Shown: positions 1-10,900, counted from the stretch's first letter. The stretch is DNA of 64,000 bases from Sphaerosporella brunnea (GCA_008704415.1 VXIS01000077.1:1-64000), one strand, 5' to 3'. Notes: generated by a model from the sequence alone, not told the origin. Translations and numbers: made by a program.

Positions 1-963
1 CTGGATATCTGAGAGGTGCCCGGGTGTCGTTTATTCGGTGCTGATAATGGAGTAACCTCCAAGCGCACCAAGTGATCAAAACCCGCGCAGTTGAGCATGG
101 TAATCAAAGCGGGGCTTGTTCGGGAGAGCAATTGTAAATTGTTCGCGCCAATGCTGATCGTTTCTTGGGTCGTTGTGTTCTTTAAACATGGTTAATGCTC
201 CAAGTGCCTAGCGGGCCTCCGGGCACCTACATGTCGCGCTCTATCCGGGGCCCGTGGGTGCCTGTTGCTCGGTCCAAGATATCAGGTCTAAACGCGCCTC
301 AATTGGAAAACTTCTTTTAATTCAATTGGGTTCAGACCGCTCCGAAAGCGGGACTGGCCGGTCTATTGGCAGTTCTGATTGTACACCCCCGGTGTTACCC
401 CCGAATAGTGGTTGAAGCTCCATCTCATCTTGTCTTCTTTGATTGGGTTCCGGCCATATTCGACGAAGCCTGGTCACCAGTACTCGGGGCAATTGCTTAG
501 CCGTCCCCGACCCAGAAAAAGAGGAGTCAAGCCACGCGTCGGGTACTCCAGTACCTGGCATCGCTGACTGCACGGATTGGCACATATCGGGTCAGTGATG
601 TGGCAAGCCCGACAGGTTCGGGCCGACATAACAAAAACCTGAATATTTGATATGTGCCGGCCGGTACCCGCTATCCTGAATTAAGGCCGATGCGGATGAA
701 TTTGCCTGACGTTATGTTCCAAGATCCAATGATTCCAGAACAGCGGGTGGCGGAGATTGTGGCGTAGCTGGAGGTCCTCCAGGTCATTGAATCTGTATCT
801 CACATTCATGTTTCTTTCCTGGATGTGCCTGTCAGCAAAAAACTACAAATGCTTGGCCTGCCGGGTGTCGGGTAATTCTGGGCCTGGCGGGTGCTGGTAG
901 GTGTTTGGGTCTCAATCCAAAAAGCCTGGTCCAATGGGCCGTGATTTCACAAGCCCGTGTCAA
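1..963. other. Left-edge intergenic stretch, no gene seen
   Basis: I see no supported gene in this stretch. Short runs such as the two GGACTGGCC sites (near 350 and 990) suggest old repeat-derived DNA, but no terminal repeats or domains could be defined. The longest frames are short and have no recognisable motif. Confidence 0.4.
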
Positions 964-1266
964 TCAGTCCGGTTCAGGCCTGGCCCGAAGCCGGACTGGC
1001 CAGACTTTTGACAACCCTGCTTCGAGAGCGAAGTTGACGGCACTGATGGATCGTTCGGCAGCCACTTGCGTCCCTAGGAGTTTGTAACCCTTCAGGTGTC
1101 GTCTGATTATTTGTCGGTGTCGGACGTAGGATACGTACTTGTCTGCTTTGCCATTCAAGGCGAAGAGCAGTGCGACGTAGTCAGAATCTGGCTGTGCAAC
1201 GACAAGGTGTGGGAAGAGCTTTTGAGCCATGCGTATAAAATTCTTCATTTGCATGAACATCGTCAT
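964..1266 (-). CDS. Unassigned 100-residue reading frame
   Basis: This open frame starts with MTMFMQMKNF, ends at TGA, and has a mixed amino-acid composition without long low-complexity runs. No family is recognised. It stops short of the 30-bp repeat tract next to the LINE. It may be a fragment of an older gene or simply a chance frame; nothing besides its length supports expression. No intron signals were identified around it. Confidence 0.2.
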   Translation of the reverse strand: MTMFMQMKNFIRMAQKLFPHLVVAQPDSDYVALLFALNGKADKYVSYVRHRQIIRRHLKGYKLLGTQVAAERSISAVNFALEAGLSKVWPVRLRARPEPD

Positions 1267-1267
1267 C

Positions 1268-1366
1268 GTTGGTTGTGTAGGGGATTATGATGAGATTACA
1301 TGGGAGTGATTGGTCGTGCACGTTATTACATACGAGGGATTGGTTGTGAAGGTTATTACATGCGAG
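1268..1366. repeat. 30-bp minisatellite, left half of split array
   Basis: About three degenerate copies of a 30-bp unit containing GTTATTACATGCGAG followed by TGATTGGTTGTGCAG. The same unit resumes at 13255 on the other side of the LINE, so the LINE split a pre-existing tandem array. The last copy here (1352-1366) is also one arm of the apparent 15-bp LINE target duplication. Confidence 0.8.
1352..1366. repeat. LINE target-site duplication, 3' side
   Basis: GTTATTACATGCGAG here is identical to 13255-13269 and directly abuts the poly(A) tract of the LINE. Because the target is itself a tandem repeat, part of the identity could come from the array rather than from target duplication. Confidence 0.7.
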
Positions 1367-1381
1367 TTTTTTTTTTGTTTT

Positions 1382-1626
1382 AAATCGTTGCTATTGCACA
1401 TATCTATCGCTAGTTACGTACAAACAGGACCCCGCTGCAACCGACTATGCCTGCACCTATTGATCCATCCCGTCATCTCAGCAAGCCGAGTGTCTGTGGG
1501 CATTCACCATCTCCCGCTCGTCCCGGAAAAATATTTCCTCCGATCCCACCCGCACTTAAATTAAAGTACCCCTACGGAGCCGTGCCTCCGGCCTCCGTTC
1601 CTGTCCCCGACCGTAATCGGTTCACC
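1382..1626 (-). other. LINE 3' untranslated region
   Basis: About 245 bp between the ORF2 stop (TAG, 1627-1629) and the poly(A) tail. It contains no open frame of note in the element orientation. It presumably carries the signal recognised by the element reverse transcriptase during target-primed reverse transcription, but no hairpin was verified. Confidence 0.7.
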
Positions 1627-2386
1627 CTACTCCTCCCCGTCTTTAGGTCCGGGGTCGTCCTCCTCCTCATCAGGCACTACCGGGGGGGGACACCTGACCA
1701 CCCCGGTATTCTTCAACAACTGTAGGAGTGCCGGCGTAAACGCGGGCTCCGCCAGAAACCTCGCCATATTCCACGTCCTGCAGGTTTTCAACCAAGGGTG
1801 TGTTTTGGCTTCCTCCTTGACCGCCGCCTCCAGGTCCTTCCGCTCCATCCTCCACTGAGGGAAGTGCCTAAACAGGTGCTCGCGAGACTGCGGGTATCGC
1901 TGACACCATCGACATGTGTCGTCGGTCACCCCGCCAATGTGGCGTTTCTTGCAATGCGTGCCGATGAGTGCATGGCCGGTCCGCAACTGCATCAGGCGAC
2001 TGGCTATCCCCTTGGGGGCGCTGAACAGCGCTGGGTCTGGTTGGATCTTTTTGGGCGGCACGTAGGAGTTGCCCTTGGTGGTCCGCTTCTGGATCCATCG
2101 CCTTGACGCCGCCCATTTCGCATGAGTGCCATGTCTCTTGATAAATGCCAGAGAGGCGAACGTATCCCCGAGCCTGTCGTCCTTTCCTGAAAGGTGACGT
2201 CTGGCAGCTTCCTTCGCCGCCTTGTCTGCCACCTCATTACCCTCGAGGTCATTGTGGCCTGGAACCCACCGAATCTCGGCCTTCACGCGCTTTCACGTGA
2301 GCCGACGTGCGTAGTCAATCGCCCGCTTGGTGAGCGCCTGTCCTGGGCCATAAGATGTATCCCGTAGCCTTTTTATGGCTGCCTGC
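1627..2386 (-). pseudogene. LINE ORF2 C-terminal part: end of RNase H and zinc-finger tail
   Basis: This is the distal part of ORF2 cut off by the gypsy insertion. Reading through the insertion point, CCDSQ (7919-7933) joins AAIKRLRDTSYG in the same frame once one copy of the duplication is removed. It contains the last RNase H motif, WVPGHNDLEGNEVAD, and then a C-terminal Cys/His motif (CRWCQ...H...H) typical of Tad1-type ORF2 tails. An in-frame TGA at 2293-2295 follows ARRLT. It lies in ACG-TGA and is most simply explained as CGA (Arg) changed to TGA at a CpG. The protein ends with an acidic tail (DEEEDD). Confidence 0.9.
2382..2386. repeat. Gypsy target-site duplication, left copy (CCTGC)
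   Basis: CCTGC immediately precedes the left LTR and is repeated exactly at 7914-7918 after the right LTR. Five base pairs is the usual Ty3/gypsy integrase duplication length. Confidence 0.95.
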
Positions 2387-2667
2387 TGTAACGGGACAGG
2401 CCCAAGGAAACGTCCGAGGCACGTAGCTTTCGAGGCAAGGACCGAAGGCAGGAGGACAAGGACAAGAGGCAGAAGGAGACGAGGCAAGACAAGGTGGTTC
2501 AAGGTTACTAGGTTCGCTAGTATACAAGACGTTCTGTAAAGAAGAGAAGAAGAAAAGAAACAAAAACAAGTGAAACCTCGCTATTTATGCTTTCCCGTCA
2601 CGTGACCGCGCGTTACGTGACACCCTAACCCTAGCGCCGAGCCACCCCTTGACCTTGCGCCGTGACA
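2387..2667 (-). repeat. Gypsy 3' LTR
   Basis: 281 bp, starting TGTAACGG and ending CCGTGACA on the plus strand, paired with 7633-7913. It contains a CCCTAACCCTA stretch close to one end, a telomere-like string also present in the partner LTR. There are about 14 differences from the partner. Confidence 0.95.
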
Positions 2668-2702
2668 GTATATCCTTCTTATGGCTGAGCTCCGACGAAG
2701 CT

Positions 2703-5700
2703 TCAGCTGTCATCGGGGAGTGGTCCGGGCTTGTGTGGGTACAATTTGTGGAAGCGGTTGATAGCTTCAAGGCCATTGATTCCTTCCGCCGCCTCCCATT
2801 CCGGTGGGTCGTAGCCGGTCCACTTTACCAGATATTTCAGGTGTCCCCTTACCAAGCGGGAATCCAGAATGGCATCGACGGACCATTCTTTTTCGCCATC
2901 GACAACAACAGGGAGAGGGGGTGGAATGATCTGTCCAGGGAGGGGGTCGAAAGATCCCGGGTTTGGGAGCGAGACCGGAAAGATGCGATGGTTTGTCATT
3001 GTGTTGGGGATATCCAATCCAAAGGCATGGATACCGACGGCTCGAACCACTCGGTAAGGGCCCAGGTGCTTGTTTTCGAGTTTCTTAGATGGTTGTTCTG
3101 TGCGCAAGTTCCTAGAGTCCAGCCAGACGAGGTCGTTCTCTTTGAACACAGGGGCGGGGGCTCGGGACCGATCGGCAGCTTCAGTATATCTGACTTGGCC
3201 GTACTTCATCTCGGCTCGGGGAACGTCGTGGATGTGTGACATCCGCTCGGCCACCAGCTGCGCGTCGACCTGTTCGGGGTTGTCGGTCCGAATGTCTAGC
3301 TCAAAAGAGCACTTAGGGTTACGGCCATAGACGGCGAAGAAAGGAGACAGTGACGTAGTCTCGGAAGCCTGGTTATTGGCTGCGAATTCGGCCAGGGGGA
3401 GATACTTCTTCCAATCGTTCTGCAGGTATAATACGTAGGCGCGGAGATACGGCTCCGTGACGGCATTGATCCGTTCTGTCTGACCATCGGTCTGCGAGTC
3501 GAAGGCGGTGCTTGGAGCAGTCTCAATCCCAAGACAGGAAGCAAGGTGTTTCCAGAAGTTAGCAATGAATTGGGGGCCTCGGTCGGAGATGAGAACGTCG
3601 GGGAGGCCATGGTGTTTGAAGACGTTTTCAATAAATAGCTGAGCGAATCCTGATGCGTCGATGGTTGTAAGACAGGGAATCAGGTGGCGTTGTTTTGTTA
3701 GTCGGCAGACTACTGCGCAGATTGCGTCGTAGCCTTCCAAGACAGCAAGTCCAGTGACGAAGTCGTCGGAGACACTTTGCCAAGGATGGTGTGGGACAGG
3801 AAGAGGCTTCAGAGTCCCGAACGGTACGTGTCTTGTTGCTTTCGTCCGTCGGCAGTTATGGCAATTGCGTACGAATCTCTCAACGTCGTGTCGCATGCTT
3901 GTCCAGTAGTAGCGTCGGGATAGGAGTTCCAAGGTCTTTGCACGTCCCGGGTGTCCCATGGTCGGAGGGTTGTGGTGGTCTTGAATCAGTCGGAGCCGAA
4001 GGGGGGAGTAATCTGAAACGTAGAAGCATCCGCGGTACATTAGCCTCCCTTCGTGCTCAGAGCAGTCGGCAAGTGAAATGTCTTTGGAGATTCGGGTCCC
4101 TTTTGCCAGCATCTCTAGGACTCGTTGCGGGAAAGGATCTGCTTCGTACCCTTTGTCAAACAGGGTTTCCAGGGAGGACGGCCCGGTGCTGGGTGGGTTT
4201 TCCGCCATCAAACGTAGATTGTCGGGCAGGTTCTGCGGTTTCAGGACTGCCTGTTGGTTGGCCAAAAGTCGTTCCTCCCCCTCTTTAGGGAGGTCCCCAA
4301 ACCTCCTAGTGAGGGCGTCGGGTTTCCCACTAGCGACACCGGGTCAATAGACTATCTTGAAGTTGAAGCGAGACAGGAATTCGGACCAGAGGGCCTGGCG
4401 ACGGTTGAGCAGTTTCGTTGTCATGAAATATTCCAGGTTCTTGTGATCGGTGAGAACCTGGACGGGGAACGCAGAGCCTTCAAGGTGGGGACACCATTTC
4501 TCGAAGCATCGAACAACAGCCATCAACTCCTTGTCGTAGATCTCATAGTTGCATTCGGCAGGGGAGTATTTCTTGGAAAAGAAGGCGACGGGGTGGAGGG
4601 TTCCCTCATCGTCATACTGGGAGAGGACACCGGCTGAGACGTAGTCCGATGCATCGGTTTCGACAACAACTTCACGATCATAGTCGAAGTGTTGGAGAAT
4701 CGGGGCAGTTGTAAAAGCCTTTTTGAGGGTATCGAACGCGTTTTGCTGCGCGGTACCCCACACAAAGGGCACGGGTTGGCCATTGTCTTTCTTGGTCGGC
4801 GAGGTGAGTGGGGCAACCACCTTTGAATAATCGCGAATGAACCGGCGATAGAAGTTCGCAAATCCTAAGAATTCCTGAACGTCCTTAAGGTTGGATGGTG
4901 GTTCCCATTCCATGATTGTTTGGACTTTGCTAGGGTCCATCTTGATGCCGTTGCGTCCAACCAGTAAGCCCAGGTACTTGACCTCCATCTGATAGAACTT
5001 GCATTTCTCCGGCTTGAGGTGGAGCCCAGCTTTGGTGAGAGCATCGATGATCTGCTTGATATGCTCGCGGTGTTCTTCGATGGTCTCTGAATAGATCAAG
5101 ATGTCGTTGAGGTAGGCCGTACACAAGCGGTTGAGGAACGGTCGAAGTACGTCGTTGATGAAGGCTTGGAAGTCGGCAGGGGCATTTGTGAGTCCGAAAG
5201 GCATGACCAGGGATTCGTAAAGCCCGTAGCGGGTTCTGAAGGCGGTCTTCCATTCTTCCCCTTCAGCCATGCGGACCAGGTTGTAGGCTCCCCGGATGTC
5301 CAACGTCGTGAAGTATTTTGCCTTGGAGAGCTGCATCAGTGTCTCCTGGATCAGAGGTAACGGGTACCTGTTCTTGATAGTTCCTTCGTTCAGGCCTCGG
5401 TAGTCAACACACAGCCGTAGAGACCCGTCTGCTTTCTTGACGAACAGGATGGGCGACGTGGCTGGCGAGGATGAGCGGCGGATAAATCCAGTTTTCAAGT
5501 TTTCTTCGAGCCAGGCCTTGAGGGCTTCCAGCTCCTCTCGGGAGAGGGAATACAGAGGGCCAAATTGGGGAACGAAGCCCTCTCTCAAAGGAATCTTATG
5601 GTCATATGGTCCATGCCGCGGTAGTCTATTTGCAATTGCTTCCTTGAAGAAAGGGAGATAGCCGTGGAATTCGGCGGGGACAATTTTGTGTAGGTCGTTG

Positions 5701-6422
5701 TCGTCTTCGGCGTACTTGTTTTCAACGGCCCTATTAATTTCGTACAGGGATATAGAATAGACGGCTAGGTGCTTTTTCTTGGCCAATCGGCAGAAGGAGG
5801 AGGCTTTTAGTGAGGCGATGTGGAGTTTTGCTGGCGCTGCTGTGATGGGTTCCCGAAAGACCTCTGGAGGTTCTTCGCTAAGGGCTGAGACGGTGGTTGG
5901 TACGGGGTTGCAGTGAGCCAGGCAGTATTGTGATCCGAAGGTGAGAGTCCGAGAGCTGAATCGGATCGCGACGTCGTGGAGCTGGAGCCAGGAGATTCCG
6001 AGTACAATGGGGTAGTGTCCTAATTTGGTGACCAACATGGGGAGTTGTTCTTGGTGATCTTGGATGGTACATTGGGCGACGGACAGATGAGTGATGTCAC
6101 CGGAAGAGATTGAACGGCCATCGATTACTTCGAGGGCACGGGGTTTTCTTAAGGAGCGTAAGGGGAGTTCGTGATGGCAAGCGGAGTCTTCGTGCACAAA
6201 AGATATGCCAGTTGCACCACAATCGATCAGCGCATGAGTACGAACAGTTTTATTGCTGAATGACAGAGTGCAAGAAACAATAAGGTGCTTTCCTTCCAGT
6301 ACTGTTTCCTCCACAACGGTGTCCGTAACTCCAAGAGCTGTCAATCCTACGCTAGACGAAGACAACGAGATGAAGTGACCAGCAGCATAGCCATCAATGT
6401 GCGGCTGGTCTAGACGTTTCCC
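2703..6422 (-). pseudogene. pol: Gypsy pol: protease-RT-RNase H-integrase-chromodomain (defective)
   Basis: The pol frame is entered from gag by a predicted -1 frameshift at 6416-6422. Domains in order: aspartic protease (ALIDCGATG, with Cys where Ser/Thr is usual); RT (LRLCVDYRGLN, VMPFGLTNAPADFQ); RNase H (VVETDASDY); HHCC zinc finger and integrase core (SDDFVTGL, ISDRGPQF, TDGQTERIN); and a C-terminal chromodomain (EWSVDAILDSR...YLVKWTGY). Two lesions are visible. TGA at 4344-4346 sits where the family has FKIVYRPG, so Arg CGA became TGA. The catalytic YLDD reads YLND (GAC to AAC). The two open parts, 4344-6365 and 2703-4265, lie in one frame. Both lesions are CpG transitions. The protease Cys may be a family trait rather than damage. 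Confidence 0.93.
6376..6422 (-). promoter_or_regulatory. Predicted -1 ribosomal frameshift site at gag/pol junction
   Basis: On the minus strand the gag frame reads CAG TCG GGA AAC GTC TAG. This places the heptamer G GGA AAC (6416-6422), a canonical X XXY YYZ slippery site, in the correct phase one codon before the gag stop. After a 5-nt spacer comes a perfect 7-bp stem GACCAGC/GCTGGTC, with a possible inner AGCC/GGCT pairing, the usual stimulator geometry. Slipping back one base reads CGT CTA GAC CAG and enters the open pol frame. Confidence 0.8.
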
Positions 6423-7567
6423 GACTGGTTGTCGGTTGGGAGGGGAGTGAGCGTGGTAGTCGTAGTGGTGGCGGCGGCTCGGAGGTGGGCCGCCTTATTA
6501 GGGCAGGTCGCAGCCAAGTGCCCGTGGCCGCCGCAGTAGAGACAGCGACCCTCGGCAAGCCGGGCAGCTCGTTCCTGGGGTGTGATCTTGCGGCGATTGG
6601 CGGCAAGGTCCATGGGTGTAGGTACGGGCTGCGTAGTGTCAGGTTGAGGCTGAGGGGCCGAAGTGGGAGAGAAGGTTCCTTGAGGCGTGCGGGGTCGTTG
6701 TGGAGTAGTGACCGGATGGTGACTGGCATTGCGGAAGGTTGAAGACAAAGTGCTAGACCGGAGTTTGCGGAGGTGCTCAATGGCACGGATTTGGGAGTCA
6801 AGACGTTGGCACAGATTGACAAGGTCGCTAGGGTTGGTGGCATTCGAGGTGCCGATGAGCTTCTCGAGGATTTCGATTGAGAGTCCATGCCGCAGGGCAT
6901 CCATGGTGGCACTTTGATCCCAATCCAAATCGGAGACCAGCCGGGAGAACTCGGCGTAGTATAGCGAGATTTCCTTGTTGCCTTGTCGAAGGGTTTGGAG
7001 CTTGTGACGAGCTGTGACCGTGCGGTCCGGGTCACCGAAGGCAGTCTGGAGGACGCTGATGACGTCTTCAACATCGTCGAGTCCTGTTATCGTGCCATTA
7101 TCGCGAATGTAAGGGAGGAGTTGTTCCATGGCACGGCCTTCGCATCGGTTGATGGCATAGGACAACCGTAGCTGGGGGGTTGGGAAGCGTGTGGTGTCTG
7201 TGAACAGCTTGAGACGGAGCTGGGCGACAAACGACCGAAGCTTATCGCGGGTGCCATCGAACATAGTCGCGTCCGGGAGCTTGTCACCTCGTGCTCCATG
7301 GTTCTCCGGTGCTGGCTGGCTTAGGAGGCGGGTGATGATTTCTCGTTGACGGACCAGTTCTTGCTCGGCAGCGTCAGCTCGAGCGGTTTCTTCGGCCAAG
7401 GTAAGGTTGTCGTCCGTGGGTGCAGGTGTATAGTCAGGGGTGCTGAGGACTTCGGTGCAGATTCTGTGGATATGGTTGAGAGGGTCGTTGTTTTCAAGAT
7501 CGGTGAGAGCGCTGGCAGCCACGAGGCGTGCCCAGAGGTATTCAGAGATAGCTTTGTATATCGGCAT
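6410..7567 (-). CDS. gag: Gypsy gag (capsid and zinc-knuckle nucleocapsid)
   Basis: 385 residues starting MPIYKAISEYLW. The open frame extends upstream into the LTR, but this ATG is the first one inside the internal region and gives a normal Gag length. A retrotransposon capsid-like region covers roughly residues 90-260 (DKLRSFVAQLRLKLF, SLYYAEFSRLVSDLDWD). A proline/threonine-rich linker follows, then one CCHC knuckle, CLYCGGHGHLAATC, near residue 350. It assembles the virus-like particle that packages element RNA. It ends at TAG 6410-6412 directly after the slippery heptamer. The frame is intact, unlike pol. Confidence 0.93.
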   Translation of the reverse strand: MPIYKAISEYLWARLVAASALTDLENNDPLNHIHRICTEVLSTPDYTPAPTDDNLTLAEETARADAAEQELVRQREIITRLLSQPAPENHGARGDKLPDATMFDGTRDKLRSFVAQLRLKLFTDTTRFPTPQLRLSYAINRCEGRAMEQLLPYIRDNGTITGLDDVEDVISVLQTAFGDPDRTVTARHKLQTLRQGNKEISLYYAEFSRLVSDLDWDQSATMDALRHGLSIEILEKLIGTSNATNPSDLVNLCQRLDSQIRAIEHLRKLRSSTLSSTFRNASHHPVTTPQRPRTPQGTFSPTSAPQPQPDTTQPVPTPMDLAANRRKITPQERAARLAEGRCLYCGGHGHLAATCPNKAAHLRAAATTTTTTLTPLPTDNQSGNV

Positions 7568-7632
7568 GGTGTGTCGAGGTCGGGAGCAGGAGCTGGAGCT
7601 GCGTAAATTGTAGATAGTTCGACAGAACGTAC
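7568..7632 (-). other. Gypsy leader between 5' LTR and gag
   Basis: 65 bp separate the LTR end from the gag ATG. The first bases after the LTR (GTACGTTCTGTCGAAC on the minus strand) should be the primer-binding site, but I could not match them to a tRNA 3' end, so self-priming or an internal tRNA match remains open. Confidence 0.5.
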
Positions 7633-7913
7633 TGTAACGGGACAGGCGCGAGGAAACGTTCAAGGTACGTAGCTTTCGAGGCAAGGACCGGAGGCAGGAG
7701 GACAAGGACAAGAGGCAGAAAGAGACGAGACAAGACAAGGTGGTTCAAGGTTACTAGGTTTGCTAGTATACAAGACCTTCTGTAAAGAAGAGAAGAAGAA
7801 AAGAAACAAAAACAAGTGAAACCTCGCTATTTATGCTTTCCCGTCACGTGACCGCGCGTCACGTGACACCCTAACCCTAGCGCCGAGCCACCCCTTAACC
7901 TTTAGCCGTGACA
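7633..7913 (-). repeat. Gypsy 5' LTR
   Basis: 281 bp, partner of 2387-2667 with the same termini and the same internal CCCTAACCCTA. As the 5' LTR in element orientation it should carry the element promoter. It is followed on the right by the target duplication CCTGC (7914-7918) and then LINE ORF2 sequence. Confidence 0.95.
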
Positions 7914-7918
7914 CCTGC
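7914..7918. repeat. Gypsy target-site duplication, right copy (CCTGC)
   Basis: Exact match to 2382-2386. Removing one copy together with the element rejoins LINE ORF2 in frame. Confidence 0.95.
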
Positions 7919-10900
7919 GAGTCGCAGCAGACTGTAACTTTCTTTTCGGCCTCGGGGTCGTCGGGGTCTCCCACCTCCTCCCACCGCTCCAGTGCCCATT
8001 TCAACGCCATGCCCATTCCATAGCGCTCCGCGTCGAAGACTTCCTTGTTGCAGCTCAGGTGCTTGCGTCTGATCTCCCACTCCCCCTCTTGCCGACGCAC
8101 ACACGCTGCCCCAACCTGCCTATCCTCGTCCCTGGACCCGTCCGTCCAGTAAACGTCTTTCTTCTCGCCATTTGCCGCAGCCCATGCCTCTGGCGCATAG
8201 CCTTCCTGTATCACGACGTCGCCGGGAAAGTGGAGCACGGCTCCTCTCCAGTCCAGCTTCTCCGTGCCTTCCAGCGTGGCTTCTCCCGTGTCCGCCGATT
8301 CCTCTCTGACCAGCTTCCGCAGGTTGCCGCACACTCGCTCCCGGATGGCCGTCTTCCCCTTCCCCTTCCCCTCCTTGGCCAACTCCCGGAACGGGTTATT
8401 CTCTGCTGCCGCTAGTGCGCGTAGTCCGAAGCGCATCTGGTGGTTCTCCAGTTGAGCTGATATTGGGCGCATATGCGCCTCCAACAACAGCTTTCCGATG
8501 TTGGTCGTCGTGAAACATCCTGTGACGCTTCTCGCCGCCGGGTTGAGGATGCCGACCTGCAAATCCCTGGCCTTCGCTTCTGACCCGTCCCACCACAGCT
8601 CGGCGCCGTCAAGGGTAGATGCCATGACCACCGCCATCTGAATCTTGCGGCAGTTTTCCGGAACCAGCCCCGTCGTCCGCATGAGACGCTTGAGCCGGTG
8701 TAGCGCCGCCTTTCCCCGCTTGGTGCGAATTTGGCGATGTTCTTTCAGCTGCAGCGCGGAGTCCAGCCAGACCCCAAGCCACCTCGTCGCTTTCCGGTTG
8801 TACGGGACTCTGTGGGGTCCCACCCGAAGTTCCCTTGTCGGGAAGCGCTCTATCTTCCGTTTGAAGAATATCGCCTCCGTCTTGGCCACGTCGAAGGATA
8901 TGCCCATCCGCGCGCCCCACCTTATAGCGTCGCCCGCCGCCTTCTCCAGCTTCAGCGAGACGGACTCTACATCTTTGCCGGCTACCGTCCACATCACATC
9001 ATCCACGTAGCTCAGGGCTGCCACCTCTTGGTTGTCCCCCTCCACTGCCGGGAAGAGGCCTGACAGGTACAGGGCGAACAGTATTGGTGACAGCGGGGAG
9101 CCCTGGGGCAGCCCTGCGTTAGACACCGATGCTTCCGACACGACCCCGTCCAGGACCATGTCTAGCTCCCGATCCGCCATGAACGACGCCGTCCATCTGG
9201 TCAGACCCGGGTCGACTTCCACCTCGATCATGCGCTCTATCAGCTTGGCTCGATGGGTAATCGGGAATGCTGCAGCCACGTCCATGGCCAGTGCCCCCAT
9301 CACCTTTCGGTCCGCCCATGCCGCCTGTACCTTGTGCATGAGTGCTCCGGCCGCATCCGTCGCCGCCCTCCCCGGCCTGCTACCGAACTGCCCTGGATGG
9401 AGGATGGCCCTGGATTCTAGGTCATCCCGCACCTTCCTCGCGATCATCTTTTCCAACAGCTTGCCCGTGCAACTTATCAGAGAGATTGACCGATATGCCT
9501 TTGCCAGGGTATAGTCCGGCTTCCCTGGCTTCCGGATCACGACCGCCCGAGTCTGTCTCCACGGCTTCGGGTGGTGTCCAACATCCGTGCATGCTTGGTA
9601 CACTTCTAAAAACCGGTCCGGCGTTCGGCGACACAGCCACTTCAGCACCGGCCATCCCACTTTGTCGGCCCCCGGCGCGCTCCTGTTCGAGCAGCTCCCG
9701 AGTGCCTCCAGCATTTCGTCCTCCCGCCACCTTATCCCCGGTGCGCCCTGCATCTCTGGTATTTCTTCAACATCCGCCTCCGGGAAGCTGATATCCTTGA
9801 GGGTGTCCACTTTCTCCTGGTAGTTCACCGCCCACGACCCATCCTGCCTTCTCAGCGCCTGGGTCTGCCCTCCCGACTTTGGTTCCGTGTATCCAGCTGC
9901 CCGCCACACGGCCTCATGGTCTGCACTCTGTAGGAATCCGTCCCACCGGGTGGCCGTCTCGTTGCGCACCAGGCGTCTCCACGCCGTCCTCGCGGTTCGA
10001 AGGCTCCTCGTCGTGTGGACCCTCATATCCTGTGCGTGCCGGCGCTCCTTTCGTATTGTCCGTCTCGCTTCCGGCATCATCCTAGCGTTCCACCATCGCT
10101 TCGACTGGCTGACTATCTTTAACTTCCTGGCATGCTTGTCCAGCCAGGCCGTTATCTGCTCGTGCAGGCGCTCCGCCGCCGTCTCCACTTCTTCCCTGGT
10201 GTTGAGCGGCATCCTTGGCCAGCTCATATCCGCCCATTCATCCAAGGCCTTCTCGATCAGCCTCTTCCCTTCCCTGGACTCAGGGTCTCGCTTCAGTAGG
10301 TCTTTGAGCGTCCACCCTGTCGTCAGATCCCTCACGGGCGCCTGGCTCCCCAGCCATTTACACTCGAAGGTTATCACTGCATGGTCTGAGCCGGTGTCTT
10401 GGTCATCCGGGTCTGTTGTCCAGTTGTCGATTCCGACTCCCCTTGACAGAGTAAGGTCGATAATCGAGTGCCCCGTTCCCCCGAAGTATGTCGCGGATTC
10501 GTCGTTCCATACCTCAAGCTCATGTTCGTCCATCAGCCCTTCAAGCCAAGACGCATTCCTGTTTCCTCCGCACCGCCCGTTCCATCTGTTGCTGTGCGCA
10601 TTGAAGTCGCCTGCAAGTACCACCTGTGTCCCGCTGACTATCCTGCTCCAATCCAGCCTCCTCGCCGGGAAGGGTTCCGCCCCTTCGTCCCCAGCCTTCT
10701 TTCGCTGGTGATATACGTTGATCAGCATGAGGGCCCTGCCCCCGGCCTGCAAGTCCATGACCTGCACGTCGCCCGCCGCCGCCGTCGTCAGGTCGTTCCT
10801 GTAGCTAATGCTCGTCACGGCTTGGTGACGCCATTTCTTATTAATAACAAGCGCCGTTCTCCCGAACGGCTCCCAGTATAAATCAAAACTTGGATGTGTA

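Larger units (their letters stand above)
2387..7913 (-). mobile_element. Ty3/gypsy chromovirus inserted in the LINE
   Basis: A complete 5,527-bp LTR retrotransposon in minus orientation. It has two 281-bp LTRs (2387-2667 and 7633-7913) with short inverted ends TGTAACGG/CCGTGACA, gag (6410-7567) and pol (down to 2703) ending in a chromodomain. The order protease, RT, RNase H, integrase, chromodomain defines a chromovirus. By eye the LTRs differ at about 14 of 281 positions, mostly transitions, so the insertion is not recent. pol has an in-frame TGA and an altered RT catalytic motif, so this copy is defective. No convincing tRNA-matching primer-binding site was found next to the 5' LTR. Confidence 0.96.

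Noticed and set aside
2387..7913. Classical RIP (CpA to TpA) on the gypsy copy
   Set aside because: The clear lesions are at CpG and the copy is not strongly AT-shifted; CpA-directed hypermutation is not evident by eye.
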